From Haematobia irritans (Eukaryota; Arthropoda; Insecta; Diptera; Muscidae), in contig NC_134398.1 in NCBI RefSeq assembly GCF_050003625.1, positions 115,792,145 through 115,856,144 of the forward strand: a stretch of 64,000 bases of DNA, given 5' to 3'. Numbering within the stretch: the first letter of the stretch is position 1; each line of letters starts with the position of its first letter. Of this stretch, positions 34,530 to 46,251 are shown piece by piece. The notes beneath the pieces are model-generated. The model saw only the letters and a program-made list of their open reading frames with translations, had not been told where the DNA came from and did no database searches. The position numbers and the translations under genes are program-made.

Positions 34530-35450
34530 TATCATATGGGCTAGATCTCAAAATATAAGTGGTCAAATGTGGGGTTTGGGATAATATTTAGGCAAATTAG
34601 TCGGGCCCTTATCTAAATCTTAACCGATCCTTCGCAATTTCTGCTATAACATATCATAAATGCACTTTTGCGAATGAATGTTTCTTTGGAGTAAAAATGA
34701 TAATTTGTGTAAAATATGACATATTCTACCCTATTCTCCAAATTCCATTATATGAGATATACTCCCAACCGATTCGAACCAAATCTGGCACACATTGTTA
34801 AAATGTTACTTCCAATCTCAGTTCAAAATTTCAAGTAAATCGGAAGGAAATTTTGGCATCCGATGGTCATATGAATCTAAATCGGGCGAAATATATATTG
34901 TATATAAAAGATATATCTGAATCTGAACCAATGTCATCGAAATTTGGCATACTTGACGATACCATCAATTGTACTCTTTGTGTATAGTATATGAAACAAA
35001 TCAAGGTGAAACCCTGACCTATGGGACCAATTAAATCCATATCGGTCGAAAGATATAAATGCGAGACATATGTATCTAAATTTAAAACGTTTTGACTACA
35101 TTTGACATGCACAGTAAGAATGTTAATTCCACTATCTCTGCAAGAATTCACGGTAATTGGAGTAAAATCTTGCCATCTGTGGTCACAAGAGGATAAATCG
35201 GGCGAATGGTATGTATGGGAGCAATATAGAAATCTTAACAGGGTTTAACCAAATTTGGCCTACTGACGGCACCATCAAATGTACTCCTTGTAGAAAATTT
35301 AAAGCAAATCATTATTGGGCGAAATATACATATATATTTTCCTGAAATTTCGCAGTGGTTCCCACACATGCACAAATGATCGGCGACAGAAATATATGGC
35401 AGCAATATCTAAATAATCCTTAAATCAATAAGGATTACCGTTGAGTTAAA
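34530..35450 (+). repeat. Degenerate HINE internal repeats (subfamily 2/3)
   Basis: AAATCGGGCGAA-like markers at about 34883, 35043, 35199 and 35316 head eroded units with ATATCT(A/G)AATCTGAACC and CTCCTTGTG words. Spacing (160, 156, 117) is a worn 153-bp period. Neither terminus is found. Confidence 0.6.
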
Positions 35451-35494
35451 TTTGAGGTGAAATTAAAAAAAAAAAAAAAATATTTATAAACGAG

Positions 35495-35622
35495 GATTCC
35501 GGAATGTAGCTTTTAACCCCGAAAATTATTTAACTTTAGAAGTAAATCCTTTCACGGGGATTCCGGAATGTTAGCTATTAAGCGCGAAAGCTATTTAACC
35601 GTAGAAGTAAATCCTTTCACGC
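35495..35622. repeat. 64-bp tandem duplication
   Basis: GATTCCGGAATGT starts at 35495 and 35559; both copies run to AGAAGTAAATCCTTTCACG with about ten differences. Preceded by a poly-A run. Confidence 0.8.
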
Positions 35623-36133
35623 TTAATACTCTTGCCAATATTATTCTCAGTGAAAAATTATAGGTTAACCCTGCTGATTTAATGCTCACTTCCTCACTAT
35701 CACAAAGATTTTTTAAGCCTGAAATATCGGGATGCCACCATACCTAACCTAACCTAATTTCAAACGAAATCAAAATGTTTACATTCTGTTGCGTTGTTTA
35801 CATAAGAACAAAATCGAAATAAGAAAACTTAAAAAATTTAGTTCATCACCGATTGAACACATTTGTTACGTTGTCTTGTACAATAAAATATGATTTTAGC
35901 ATACTTTAGTGCAATATATAATGCATTGCATAGAGCGGATACAAGGAATTCTCGTCTTAGATACTTCTTCGCGACGGATTTCACGAGCACCTATTTAGAG
36001 GCTTATGCTACGGACTTAATGTTGTTAACATAGTGTTAAAATTTGTGTCGTAGTAGATTATGGACATCATTTATCATTTGTATTTATATATAAAACCCTA
36101 GTTATGTTCTGTTTGTTTGTTCCGTTTCTATGT
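35623..36133. other. SINE tail and unassigned DNA
   Basis: 35705-35757 ends CGGGATGCCACCATACCTAA followed by CCTAACC, a 3' SINE tail. From 35760 to 36133 I see no repeat family or gene. Confidence 0.5.
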
Positions 36134-36465
36134 TCCGGGAGCCACCGTGATGCATACACAGGGTCGTGGGTTCGGACTCAGTTTCGACCAAACACCAAAA
36201 AGTTTTTCAGCGGTGGATTATTCCATCTCAGTAATGCTGGTGACATTTCTGAGTGTTTTAAAGCTTCTCTAAGTGGTTTCACTGCAATGTGGAATGCCGT
36301 TCGGAGTTGTCTATAAAACGGAGGTCCCTTGTCATTGAGCTTAACATGGAATAGGACAGCACTCAGTGATAAGAGAGAAGTTCAAAACTGTAGTATCACA
36401 ATGGACTGAATAGTCTAAGTGAGCCTGAAATATCGAGCTGCAACTGTACCTAACCCAACCTTACC
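36134..36465 (+). mobile_element. tRNA-derived SINE, diverged
   Basis: GGAGCCACCGTGATGCATACA at the head shows a deletion across the anticodon region compared with 29737, followed by AACACCAAAAAGTTTTTCAG, GGTTTCACTGCAATGTGGAA, CACTCAGTGATAAGAGAG and a CCTAACCCAACC tail. An ORF through it is incidental. Confidence 0.75.
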
Positions 36466-37127
36466 ATGTTCCGGTTGAGTCCGAAAACGGCTGAACGACT
36501 TACTTGGAATTTTCAGAGAACGTTTTCTACGTAATCATGTTGTGAAAAAAGGTACCAGATTTTTTTTTTTGATATCTTAAAGTTCTTCGATTTACTTGCA
36601 ATTTTCGGGTAATGTTAGGGGTGACGTCTATACAAACATCCGCTGCTTCATTTTCCGATATTTGGTTGATGAGAGGTACCTTCCCTTTGCTCGAGTTTTT
36701 GAAAATTGGATCAAATTTGTTTGAAATTTTCAGGGAAGGCTGAGGATGGTCTATAGACACAAAAACACATACATTATTGTTCGATGTTTGGTAGAGGTAG
36801 GGAAACTCCCCTTTGGAATTGTAAAAAATCTAAACGTCTTTGATACACTTGGAATTTATGGAAAATGTGGTGAAGGTTATGATATGAACGTAGGGCATGT
36901 GCTTTCCAATAACTGGTTGGGGAAGTGCACTCCTGTTTTTCTTCATATGTTATTAAAGTCCTCTAAAAACGTGTTTACAGCAACTTAAATTTTCAAATTC
37001 AGTAAAAATCGTCTTTAAAAGAAATTGTTGAAAAAATATCCTATTTTTAAACGCATTTTTGCTTTGTTGACAAGATGCAAAAAGATAACAAATTTAAAGA
37101 CAATTTCATTAAGTTTGAAAAAATTTG
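36466..37127. other. No gene; TA-2 MITE fragment
   Basis: 36466-36940 is unassigned. 36940-37125 (CTTCATATGTTATTAAAGTC, GACAAGATGCAAAAAGA, GACAATTTCATTAA) is an internal fragment of the CACTGAAA MITE without ends. Confidence 0.5.
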
Positions 37128-37835
37128 ATACAGAGCATCTCTGTTCTTTATTTTAACTACACATGAAGTTCTTTTAAATCATTTTTTGTAGCTTTTAATT
37201 TTTTAACGTGTAATTTTAACATTTTTGTTTCAAGTAGAATTAATACAAAATTACTCAAATTGCGATTTTTTTGAAAATATTTGCTGTCAAACGTTTAATA
37301 CAAGTTGTTAAATGCAATAAAAATTATAAAACTTTTTTATTTGGCAAAATATCACAAAAGCTTTAATTCACATCCAAAAGACTAAATTCGGATCACACCT
37401 TAAGAAGTGAATCAAATTCAGTGCCACGGCTGTTCAAATGGTTGACATCCGTCCTATGCCAAGCCCATGTCAGGTTAAGGTTATATTAAAGTGGCAGCCC
37501 GATTTATTGTCAGGCTCACTTCGACTATTCAGTCCATTGTGATATCACATTAACTGAAATTACCTATTACATATGGGCACTTATAGTTTTAACCGCTGAA
37601 CTTACTCGATTATCTTCTTTTGTTGAACCAACCAGATTGTAGCAGATCCGCATTTATTCTAAAGCTGCATGCTCCTAATATTCGCTTATGCCTTTCACTA
37701 AATGCAGGACATTCACACAAGAGGCGTTTAATCGATTCTGTTTTAATTTGCTCTACGCCAATTTTGCACCACTTCCGAAACCAAAAAGAACATCTTCACT
37801 ACTTTTTTGAAGACGCTTTTTTCGCTGAGATATTT
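37128..37835 (+). mobile_element. CCCAGC MITE copy interrupted by a SINE
   Basis: The left part (TTCTTTATTTTAACTAC, ATGAAGTTCTTTT) and right part (CCAATTTTGCACCACTTCC, AAGACGCTTTTTTCGCTGAG) match 12300-12832. A SINE-like block on the minus strand (about 37473-37740), with AAGTGGCAGCCCGATTT and GTGATATCACATTAAC, splits it. The left TIR is eroded. Confidence 0.65.
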
Positions 37836-38009
37836 CTGTGAAAAACGTGGAACATTTTTGTCGTAAAAATGTTTTTTTCTTTCCAAACATAACATTCTTT
37901 CCGAAATCAGTTACATAATTTCCAAAAATGTTATGATTGCGAGAAACATGTTACATGTTCCTCTGTTACTGCTCTGCGGGTGAGCACTAATCATAAACGT
38001 CCACACAGA

Positions 38010-38154
38010 GTTTACTTGTCGTTTAGAGACAATCATTGAATCGCAAATCATAAATTTCGGTTTATTTGGTCTAAAAGAAAATATATATTATAAGAAAGGG
38101 GAATTTCGTTTTTCTACAATTTCGTTCCTGAGGAAAGTATTTTTTCTTTGGGTG
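38010..38154 (-). mobile_element. CCCAAAG MITE fragment
   Basis: GGGAATTTCGTTTTTCTAC, TTTCGTTCCTGAGGAAAG and TATTTTTTCTTTGGGTG match the right half of the copies at 55610, 56247 and 58310. The left end is not clear. Confidence 0.6.
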
Positions 38155-38900
38155 CATAGAAATGTGCAACTGGTTACAATTGTAGCGTTTGGCGGTGACG
38201 CTTGCAACACTATTTGCATTAGTTGGACTATAACATTTTCTAATCTGGGAGAAACAAGTTAAAATGACACACGAGCAATCCACACCATTAAATTATCTCA
38301 TATGTTGGCCGTCCATCCAACTACTTATATTAACGCATACATACATGCAAAATAAATTTTAATGAATATTTATGAGACACAAATGTGTGTGCACAAGATT
38401 TTCTAGTAGGTGTACGTGTCGATGTGTACCTGAGCGCGTGTTAGTTACAGAGTGATGCTGTAATAAAGTAACTTACATTAAAAGCCAGATTGTCTTTGCA
38501 AAAAAAAAAAAAAAAAAAACGCAGGAGCCACTCTCTAGGAGAATATGTTTTTAGCACCTCCTTCCCAGCACATAAAATAAGTGAAAACGGTTTAGAGTTT
38601 GGTTTCTTCGAATACTTTAGTGTCTTTCCTAATGGAGCACATATTAAAAAATCATGGGCATAATGGGATGAGATATACATGGGAGTATACGTATTAACAC
38701 ATGTGTAATAATGTCTTGGCTTATGCAATATTCTTTACATTCACATTTACATCCTTTTGAACTTGAATCTATTTGGGGACATGAATCTATTTAGGATTAT
38801 TATTTTCACGTACGGTTTTATTAAAATCCAGTAGAATCTGGTAGATAGAAAGAAGGTATAAAGTTCGGCTTTAACCACTAAAATCAAAAACAAAACGGTA
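38155..38900. other. No gene recognised
   Basis: Contains a 20-base poly-A run (38499-38519) and short ORFs on both strands without recognisable motifs. No copies of the window's repeat families are seen. Confidence 0.5.
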
Positions 38901-39119
38901 AACGTTAGAAAAGTATGTTTTACATATGTTCCGATGTAAATAAAATGTGTTTCGGGTAGAATTTTTTTAAACACAATATATTTAAGTGCGAAAATGTAAT
39001 GTTCCTAAACTAGCATTGAATGTTTGGCACACATATATTAATATGTTAGAATATATTATGTCTGGGACATGGATGTTTCATAAAAATAATGTGTGTGAAT
39101 ATAAACATATATAAATTTA

Positions 39120-40460
39120 CACTGTTAGAAAAATATGTTTTTCGTATGTTTCGATATAAACAAAATGTGTTTCGGGCACAATTTTTAAACACAATATATT
39201 TAAGTGCAAACATGTAATGTTCTCAAACTAACACTAAATGTTTGGAACACATATGTTAATATGTTAGAATATATTATGTTTGGGGCATGCATGTTTCATA
39301 AAAATTATATGTGTGAATGTAAACATATATAAATTTACAAATTTCGATTAAACATATATATGTTGTGATATTTTATTCAGAGAGCGAAAGAGAGAGAGAG
39401 AGAGAGAGTATAGAGAAAGAAATAGAGATAAAAACCGGGAAGGTTGACGAAAGATATCAAATTAACACAGCGAGAGAATCGAAAGAGAGCAATTTCTGTG
39501 AAACCGCCTTTATGTTGTTTCGGAAACTGCTTTATGATAAGGCCAAAAATTTTATACGCTTAAGTCTAAATATTATTTAATTTAAGTCTAAATATTATTT
39601 AATTTGTGTATATTATAAAATTATTTATGTATGTTTATACTCGACCCCACGTTCTTTCTTTGTTAGAGTTTTTGAATTCCTTCCAAAATATCAAACTTTT
39701 ATACCAAAACCAGTTTTTTATTACAAAATTGTTATTTTTGCAATAAAAAAATAATATTTTATCCAAAAGCTTAGTCCATTTCGTTTATATCAAGCACTGT
39801 TTCTGACTGTAAATCTTTAATAACCCACATTTCGAAGTTTCATTATAAAAATTTAATATTGTATAAATATAAATGTGTAAATTAAAAAAAAAATTGGTGT
39901 TTGGTCGGAGCAGGGATTGAACCCACGACCCTTTGCATCCAAGGCAGACATGCTAACCACTGCTCCACGTGGCAAACAAATGTATGTTCCTGTTAAATAA
40001 TGTTATGTTTGCATGGTCTCGTGGGCGCTGCAAACTATGCTATATAAATGTAACTTATAACGATAATTATCTACTGGTGACTATAACAGCTACGTAGCTC
40101 AGTGGTAGTGTGTTGGCTTACAAACTGTATGGTCCTCGGTTCGATTCTCCATCCAGGCGAAAGGTAAAATTTAAAAAAATTATAAAATTGAATAATTTCT
40201 GCAATATTATTTGTATTACAGAAAAAGGTGCCAAGAACTAAAAATTTCGTGGAAGTGAAAATTATGTTAGGGAATGAGCACAATCTTCTTTGGGGAAAAT
40301 TCTTCCAAGCATATAATATTTTTGGCTCAAAATGCTTCCAAAAATAGAATATGTTCACATAAAACAAACATATTAATGTTTCGGCAGTATCCAATAATAT
40401 ATGTGCTTCCTGCAAAATATGTTTGGAACATATGTTAGAGAGGCGATTTTTTTGAGGGTG
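39120..40460 (+). mobile_element. Inner TA-1 element, 1341 bp, most complete copy
   Basis: CACTGTTAGAAAAATATG to TTTTTTTGAGGGTG, with TA at 39118-39119 and 40461-40462. The flanks joined give AAATTTACAAATTTCG, the sequence found in the element itself (39336-39349), so a family member landed in a relative. It contains the CGTTTATATCAAGCACTG module and the tRNA-like pair. No transposase. Confidence 0.9.
39902..40159. repeat. Head-to-head tRNA-like pair
   Basis: T2 on the minus strand (about 39902-39975) and T1 on the plus strand (about 40088-40159, TAGCTCAGTGGTAG, a good A box; GGTTCGATTCTCC, a good B box). This is the copy with the least HINE disturbance around it, hence the best reference for the module. 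Confidence 0.8.
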
Positions 40461-40558
40461 TACAAATTTCGAGAAAACATATATATGTTGTGGTATTTTA
40501 TTCAGAGAGCAACAGAGAGAGATAGAGAGAGAGAGACAGAATAAAGAGAAAGAAGTAG

Positions 40559-42703
40559 CAGTGTTGCCAATTTGGTGCTTTTAGCACCAAATTTAGTGCT
40601 TTTTGATTTCTAAAAAGCATCAAATTGCCTTTTTGGTGCCTTTTCATAAAAAGCACCAACTTGGTGCTTTCTGGCATTTTCATTTAGTGCTTTTGGTGCT
40701 TTTTTAATTTTGAACAGTATTAAGTTTAATAGATACAAAAATTTTGATTATAATTTGAGAATTTGATTGTTATGAAGTTGGTATTGATTATTATACCCAC
40801 CACCATAGGATGGGGGGTATATTAACTTTGTCATTCCGTTTGTAACACATCGAAATATTGCTCTAAGACCCCATAAAGTATATATATATTCTGGGTCGTG
40901 GTGAAATTCTGAGTCGATCTGAGCATGTCCGTCCGTCCGTCCGTCTGTTGAAATCACGCTAACTTCCGAACGAAACAAGCTATTAGTATATGGTCTCTAA
41001 CAACCATGCAAAAATTGGTCGACCTCGGTCCATAATTATATATAGCCCCCATATAAACCGATCCCCCGATTTGGCTTGCGAGGCCGCTAAGAGAAGCAAA
41101 TTTCATCCGATCCGGCTGAAATTTTGTACGTGATGTTAGTATATTGTCTATAACAACCATGCAAAAATTGGTCCACATCGGTTCATAATTATATATAGCC
41201 CCCATATAAACCGATCACCAGATTTGACCTCCGGAACCTCTTGGAAGACCAAAATTCATCTGATTCAGTTGAAATTTGGTATGTGGTGTTAATATATGGC
41301 CTCAAACTCCCATGCAAAAATTGGTCGATATCGGTCCATAATTATATATAAGCTCCATATAAACCGATCCCCAGATTTGACCTCCAGAGCCCCTTGGAAG
41401 AGCAAAATTCTTGCCATTCGGTTGAAATTTGGTACGTGATGTTAGTATATGGTATCCAACAACCATGCAGGAATTGGTTCCTATCAGTCCATAATTATAT
41501 ATAGCTCCCATATAAACCCATCCCCAGATTTGACCTCCGGTGCCTTTTGGAGAAGCAAAATTCATCCGATCTGCTTGAAATTTGGTACGTGGTGGTAGTA
41601 TATATTTAACAACCATGCCAAAAGTGGTCCATATTAGTCCATAATCGTACATAGCCCCATATAAACCGATCCCGAGATTTGGTTTTGGAACCTCTTGGAG
41701 GAGCAAATTTCATCCGAGTGAGTTGAAATTTGGTACATTGTGCTAGTATATGGTCGTTAACAACCATGCCTAACTAGGTCCATATCGGTCTATAGTTATA
41801 TATGGCCCTCAGATAAATCGATCCCCAATCACACAAAAATTGGTCCATATCAAGTTCATAATTGTATACAGCCCCCATATAAGCGACCCCCATATTTCAA
41901 TTCTCGCTCTCTACGTACAAAATGTCCATATCGATTCGTAATTATTTGTAGACTTAACTATACATAACTTTTTTGTCTAATATATACCATGTATGGACTA
42001 AATCACAGTCTTTCGTAGAAGTTTCTACGCAATCCATGGTGGTGGGTACATAAGATTCGGCCTGGCCGAACTTGCGGCCGTATGTACTTGTTTTTTAATT
42101 AATATTGTCATTTAGGGTATTCTGTAGGAAAGTCGAGCGATGAGTGTTGAATTTTTGAATTTGGTAAAGGTGTCATTAAAAACGTTAGTATGAAATCCAC
42201 ATAAGCACGCACAACTGAAATAAGCAATAGACTCCTTCCATATATTAATATTTTGAAAGTTGAAAAACATCACTGATCAAAATGAATTGGACGAAAGCAT
42301 TAAAACTGTTGAAGGTGTATACTTGAATAGCGGTTCATAATGGTGAGTACTAAATTTGAGTTTTGCGCTAAAGTGAAAACTATATCAGTAAAAATGGGCA
42401 TAAAATTATGCATATTTGCTGCAAATTTTATTATAACTTGATGGGGAGTAGCCAAAAGCAAATTTTCACAAAGTTTGTATTCCTTAAAATGATTTATTAA
42501 AGGAAAGTAATTGTGAAAAAAATTACTATTTTAACTTCCTTAACTTCTTGAAATTCAATTCACAAAAGTTCTATAATACATCTTCGGAAGGTTTTTTTTT
42601 TTTTTTAGTAGAGCATTTAATTTTCGATTTTGTGGTGGAAGGTGGTATGTTAGAATTTATAATATTTTTGGTGCTTTTTGGCCTTGGGGAGTTGGCAACA
42701 CTG
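40559..42703. mobile_element. hAT-type element with TTGGTGCTTTT motifs
   Basis: TIRs CAGTGTTGCCAA and TTGGCAACACTG, flanked by an exact 8-bp duplication AGAAGTAG (40551-40558 and 42704-42711). GGTGCTTTT or AGCACCAA occurs about eight times in the left 150 bp and once near the right end. Total 2145 bp, of which 1300 is a nested HINE; no transposase. Confidence 0.92.
40792..42091 (-). mobile_element. HINE copy E, internally deleted (1.3 kb)
   Basis: TATACCC hairpin at 40792 and ACTTGT at 42086-42091. After CGAACGAAACAAGCTAT the sequence jumps directly into a tandem unit (TAGTATATGGTCTC), losing the GACTTGAAACTTGGCAC block and most 153-bp units. Otherwise close to copies A-D. Confidence 0.88.
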
Positions 42704-43385
42704 AGAAGTAGAGATGGAAACCTGGTAGGTTGACGAAAGATATATACATAACAAAGCGAGATAATTGTTATACTCGTACACCCTCCGAAAAAAATCGCTT
42801 CTCTAACATATGTTCCAAACATATTTTGCAGGAAGCACATATATTATTGGATACTGCCGAAACATTAATATGTTTGTTTTATGTTAACAAATTATACACA
42901 GAAAAAAGTGAATACTTGAATCAAATACAAAAATTGTGATTTCAATTATTTTTGTATTTGATTTTCAGCTTATAACGAAAATCATAAACCCAATTACCCA
43001 AATTGTAAGGTTGTCATAAAATTATTTTCAAATGAAGGAATATTTGTGTTGAGTATAAAGGTAATTGGAATTTGTCATAATATCCAAATGACTAGTACTC
43101 AATCCAAATACATTAGTATTTGAAGTATATAAGCTTTTCCAATTACAGCCATAATTGAACTGAGTACAATATTCATAGAATTTTACAACCTGTACAATTA
43201 CTACCGTAATTGTGTTTATTATGATGGTAATCAATATAATCTTTCTACTATATAATCATTATTGGTTTAAGAAAAGTATACAAATACACTCTGAAAATCG
43301 GATTTATGCGTTTTATTATAAAAAAATTTAAAAATATTATATATATTTTTAAATTTGTAAATTGTAAATACAGCGAAGTACATGT

Positions 43386-43661
43386 TTGGAAAAATACAGA
43401 ATATTCGTTATAAACGACATATTTAACAGGCTCACTCACAAAGAAAAAGCTGTTTTTGAATTATCTGTACCACCTGCTAGAATTGCTTTCCAAATCTTCC
43501 TCATTTCAAAGTTTCAAAAAGATTTCAAAGATTTATATGATTTTACCTTTTGTTTGTGGGAAGAATTGAAGCACGAACTCCCCGTTTTCGAAGTAAACAC
43601 ATTTTCCTACAGCCCACATATTTTTGACAGTCCGCTTATATCCATTTATAGACCAGTGTGA
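43386..43661 (+). CDS. Unrecognised 91-codon ORF inside TA-4
   Basis: Non-repetitive frame starting MEKYRIFVIND, with VPPARIAFQIFLISKFQKDF in the middle and ending IYRPV. No domain, signal peptide or transposase motif is recognised. It could be a captured exon, a decayed transposase piece, or chance in AT-rich DNA; chance is the default. Confidence 0.12.
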   Translation: MEKYRIFVINDIFNRLTHKEKAVFELSVPPARIAFQIFLISKFQKDFKDLYDFTFCLWEELKHELPVFEVNTFSYSPHIFDSPLISIYRPV

Positions 43662-44042
43662 CGTGTACACGTCCTAATCGTAAAAACAAAATAGAAAGAG
43701 TGTAATTTTATGTATATTCCAAAGCTTTTTCCCAAATTTTTGAATGGTCCAATTCAGGATGTGTGTAAGTTTATACAACGAGAGAATTCATTTACATATT
43801 TATCAAAGCTTTCAGCGAATTTTGTAAATTTACGAACGACTTTTTACCAATATACGAAATATATACTAAATATATTACATTAACTTTCCGTAAAAAGATC
43901 ATGCTGTGAAATATGCGTGATTCGTCGTGATCCCGACTAGTCGAAATCACGAGAATTTTCGTTAGTCTAAAAATTGTTGTGAATCGTTAATCGTCTCTAA
44001 AAGTTCTGTTTGCGTGAACGTACACGAGAATTTCGTAAATAT

Positions 44043-44232
44043 TAGAGGTGAAAACCAGTACTCACGCACGAAATTTTAATCACGCACATTCACGAACCGA
44101 TTTTATTTCTTACGTACGGCATATTTATTTTAGTCCTATTCACGCATATTCACGAGAGCTGCTTTGGATTTTGTTTACGACTCACGTGATTCACGCGTGT
44201 CACGAGAACTTCGTGTCACGCGCCCACCTCTA
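44043..44232. mobile_element. 190-bp hAT-type MITE packed with CACG
   Basis: TIRs TAGAGGTG and CACCTCTA. About ten CACG words, mostly TTCACG or CACGCA, fill its 190 bp. Flanking octamers GTAAATAT and GTTATATG match at only five of eight positions, so the duplication is doubtful. A minus-strand ORF reading RGGRVTRSSRDTRESRES is a by-product of the motif. Confidence 0.6.
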
Positions 44233-44587
44233 GTTATATGTTCCTCCAACACATGACACGTTAGACTCACAATGAAAATGTTCATTTTAACGAAGAGAAT
44301 TCTTTCCGTGTAGTTTCTACAAAAAATGCGCTTGACCAATGAACTGGTATTTAGATAAAGGTACTTACCTGCGGTAAAAATAAAATATGATGCGCTAAAA
44401 ATGTTGTTAATGTAAACACTTCGAATCGCGTTACCGATGCCACGGTTTATTTGCTTGGTAAATTCGACCATATACCTGAGAAGTTTCTTAATAATAACAA
44501 TAAATTCCATTTTATTTTTTGTATTTATTAATTTTTTCATTACGTAGCAACGTCATAAACAGTTTAAACAGGCAATTACACATTATA

Positions 44588-45496
44588 CACGCAAAAAAAT
44601 AATTCTTTCCTCCCAAACGAAATTTTAGACAAACAAAGTTCGTTTCTCATTTGCTTTTCGTTGAAAGGAAGTGTATTTGGAAGAAAATTATATTTTTTTT
44701 TGTGATAAACGTTTATTCTTTTCCATGATGTAAAAACAATTTCATTAAGACTAACTCAAAAAATTTTTTTCTGGCTAATTGCATTTTCCCTCACATCTTT
44801 CCCACTTCCACGAAGTTTTTTAGTTCTTAGCACCTTTTTCTGTAACACAAACAATGTAGAAGAAATTATACGATTTTATAAATTTTTAAAATTTTTTTTA
44901 CCTTTCGCCTGGACGGAGAATCGAACCGCGGACCATGCAATTTGTAAGCCAACACACTATCCACTGAGCCATGTAGCCGTTATTGTCATCAATAGACAAT
45001 TACCCATATAACTAAGTTATATTTATATAGCATAGCTTGCGGCGCCCACGAGCCGATTAAACAAAGTTTATTTAACAGAAAAATACATTTAGTTGGGCAC
45101 CGAGGAGCAGTGGTTGTTACGTCTGACTTGCATGCCAAGGGTCGTGGGTTCGATCCCTGCTTCGACCAAAGTTTTTTTTTGTTTTTTTTTGTTTTTTTTA
45201 CATATATTCCAGATATGATCGGAAGATTCCGAAAAAATTTTCAACATTACATTCTACTATATTACATTTTTACTATGAACTGTAAAATGTGTCTTATTAA
45301 AGACCTAAATTTAGAAAAGAACAGTATTTGATATAAACGAAATGGACTGTGTTGTTGGTTCAAAAATAACTTTTTTGCAACAAACGAATTTTTTTGGTGA
45401 TAAAAGTGTATACTTTTCGAAGCAATGCAAAAAACTCTAACAAAAGAAAAACTTTTTCGGTACACGTTTTCCAAACGTTTTTTTTTTCTTTGCGTG
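44588..45496 (+). mobile_element. CACGC-ended TA element (TA-3), 909 bp, intact
   Basis: CACGCAAAAAAATAATTC at the left and TTTCTTTGCGTG at the right, with TA at 44586-44587 and 45497-45498. Carries CCACGAAGTTTTTTAGTTC (the empty HINE site), the tRNA-like pair and the CGAAATGGACTGTGTTG module. Ends differ from TA-1, but the core is shared. Confidence 0.85.
44905..45168. repeat. Head-to-head tRNA-like pair
   Basis: T1 minus (about 44905-44982, CCACTGAGCCATGTAGCC) and T2 plus (about 45094-45168, GAGCAGTGGTTGTTACG; GGGTTCGATCCCTGC). The spacer has GCGGCGCCCACGAGCCG. No oligo-T terminator directly follows T1, but a T-rich run follows T2 (45171 onward), which could terminate RNA polymerase III. 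Confidence 0.75.
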
Positions 45497-45897
45497 TACT
45501 TAGTCCAATTGAACATAGTAATTGATGTGTTGTGAATTCAATTACCAGGGAATTTGGATATTTTTGACAGTTTTTCATTCAACCAATTATTTTCGTATTT
45601 GACTTAAGAAAAATGGCATTTGATATAATTTTTTCATTCAATTATGCCAATAATTGATTTTTATTTTGCTTCATTTTTTTCTGTGTATGTTTGGAAGCAT
45701 TTTGAGCCCAAAAATAATATATGCTTGGAAGAATTTTCCCCAAAGAAGATTGTGCTCATTCCCTCACATAATTTTCACTTCCACGAAATTTTTAGTTCTT
45801 GGCACCTTTTTCTGTAATACAAATAATGTTGAAGAAATTATTCAATTTTATAATTTTTTTAAATTTTACTTTTCGCCTGGACGAAGATTCGAACCGA

Positions 45898-46222
45898 AAA
45901 GTATAAAAAGTCTTTAAAATAAAGTGTTGAAAAATAATAAAAATTGTAATCAAGATGCAAACAGACAACAAATTTAAAGATAATTTCATTAATTTTGAAG
46001 ATTTTTTTCAGAATTTTTAAAGCCAAGTTGACGTTAGTCCAACAAAATTTTCTTTCATGTGGAGAATCCCATTTTTAAGTCAAATGACTTAACAACAAAA
46101 TAACTTCATTGAGAAGTTTATCGACTTTGTATCAGAGAAATGCGTCTTCTATGCTAATCATACTTCGCATTCGAACTTAAGGACATTAAATCTTTGATCT
46201 CATGACATTTATTTTCAGTGGA
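45898..46222 (+). repeat. TA-2 MITE 3' fragment
   Basis: AAAGTCTTTAAAATAAAGTG, GTAATCAAGATGCAAACAGA, ACTTCATTGAGAAGTTTATC and CTCATGACATTTATTTTCAG match the second half of the CACTGAAA MITE. It starts abruptly at the truncated TA-1 copy. Confidence 0.65.
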
Positions 46223-46251
46223 GAAACATTTTACGTAATATTATCGGGTAA

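Larger units (their letters stand above)
38901..42776 (+). mobile_element. Outer TA-1 element, right part truncated
   Basis: The decayed left end AACGTTAGAAAAGTATG follows TA (38899-38900). At 39118 it is interrupted by another TA-1 copy; it resumes at 40463 (CAAATTTCGAGAAAACATAT) and is interrupted again at 40559 by a hAT element. It continues 42712-42776 with GATGGAAACCTGGTAGG and stops where a reversed TA-1 copy begins. Confidence 0.7.
42897..45685. mobile_element. CACAG-ended TA element (TA-4), 2.8 kb
   Basis: TIRs CACAGAAAAAAGTGAA and complement TTCATTTTTTTCTGTG, with TA at 42895-42896 and 45686-45687. The flanks rejoin TA-1 sequence, confirming insertion. The interior is rich in CAATTA/TAATTG words and contains a hAT-type MITE and a TA-3 element. 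One unassigned ORF lies at 43386-43661. Confidence 0.75.
42779..45897 (-). mobile_element. TA-1 element, reversed and truncated
   Basis: CACCCTCCGAAAAAAATCGC after TA (42777-42778). Interrupted at 42897 by a CACAG-ended element; it resumes at 45688 with GTTTGGAAGCATTTTGAGCC through CTTGGCACC and half of tRNA-like T1 (GATTCGAACCG), then breaks at 45897 into a TA-2 MITE fragment. Confidence 0.7.

Noticed and set aside
39365..39580. Charged ORF MIFYSESERERERESIEKE
   Set aside because: Encoded by the (GA)n tract of the TA-1 element, also present at 18440-18500 and 40500-40550.
40088..40159. Functional tRNA gene
   Set aside because: A and B boxes are good, but the anticodon stem pairs poorly and the sequence is repeated in several transposons. 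Treated as tRNA-like repeat.
44175..44540. 121-codon minus-strand ORF with TRGGRVTRSSRDTRESRES
   Set aside because: The basic/serine-rich end comes from CACG repeats of the hAT-type MITE; the rest is unrecognised.
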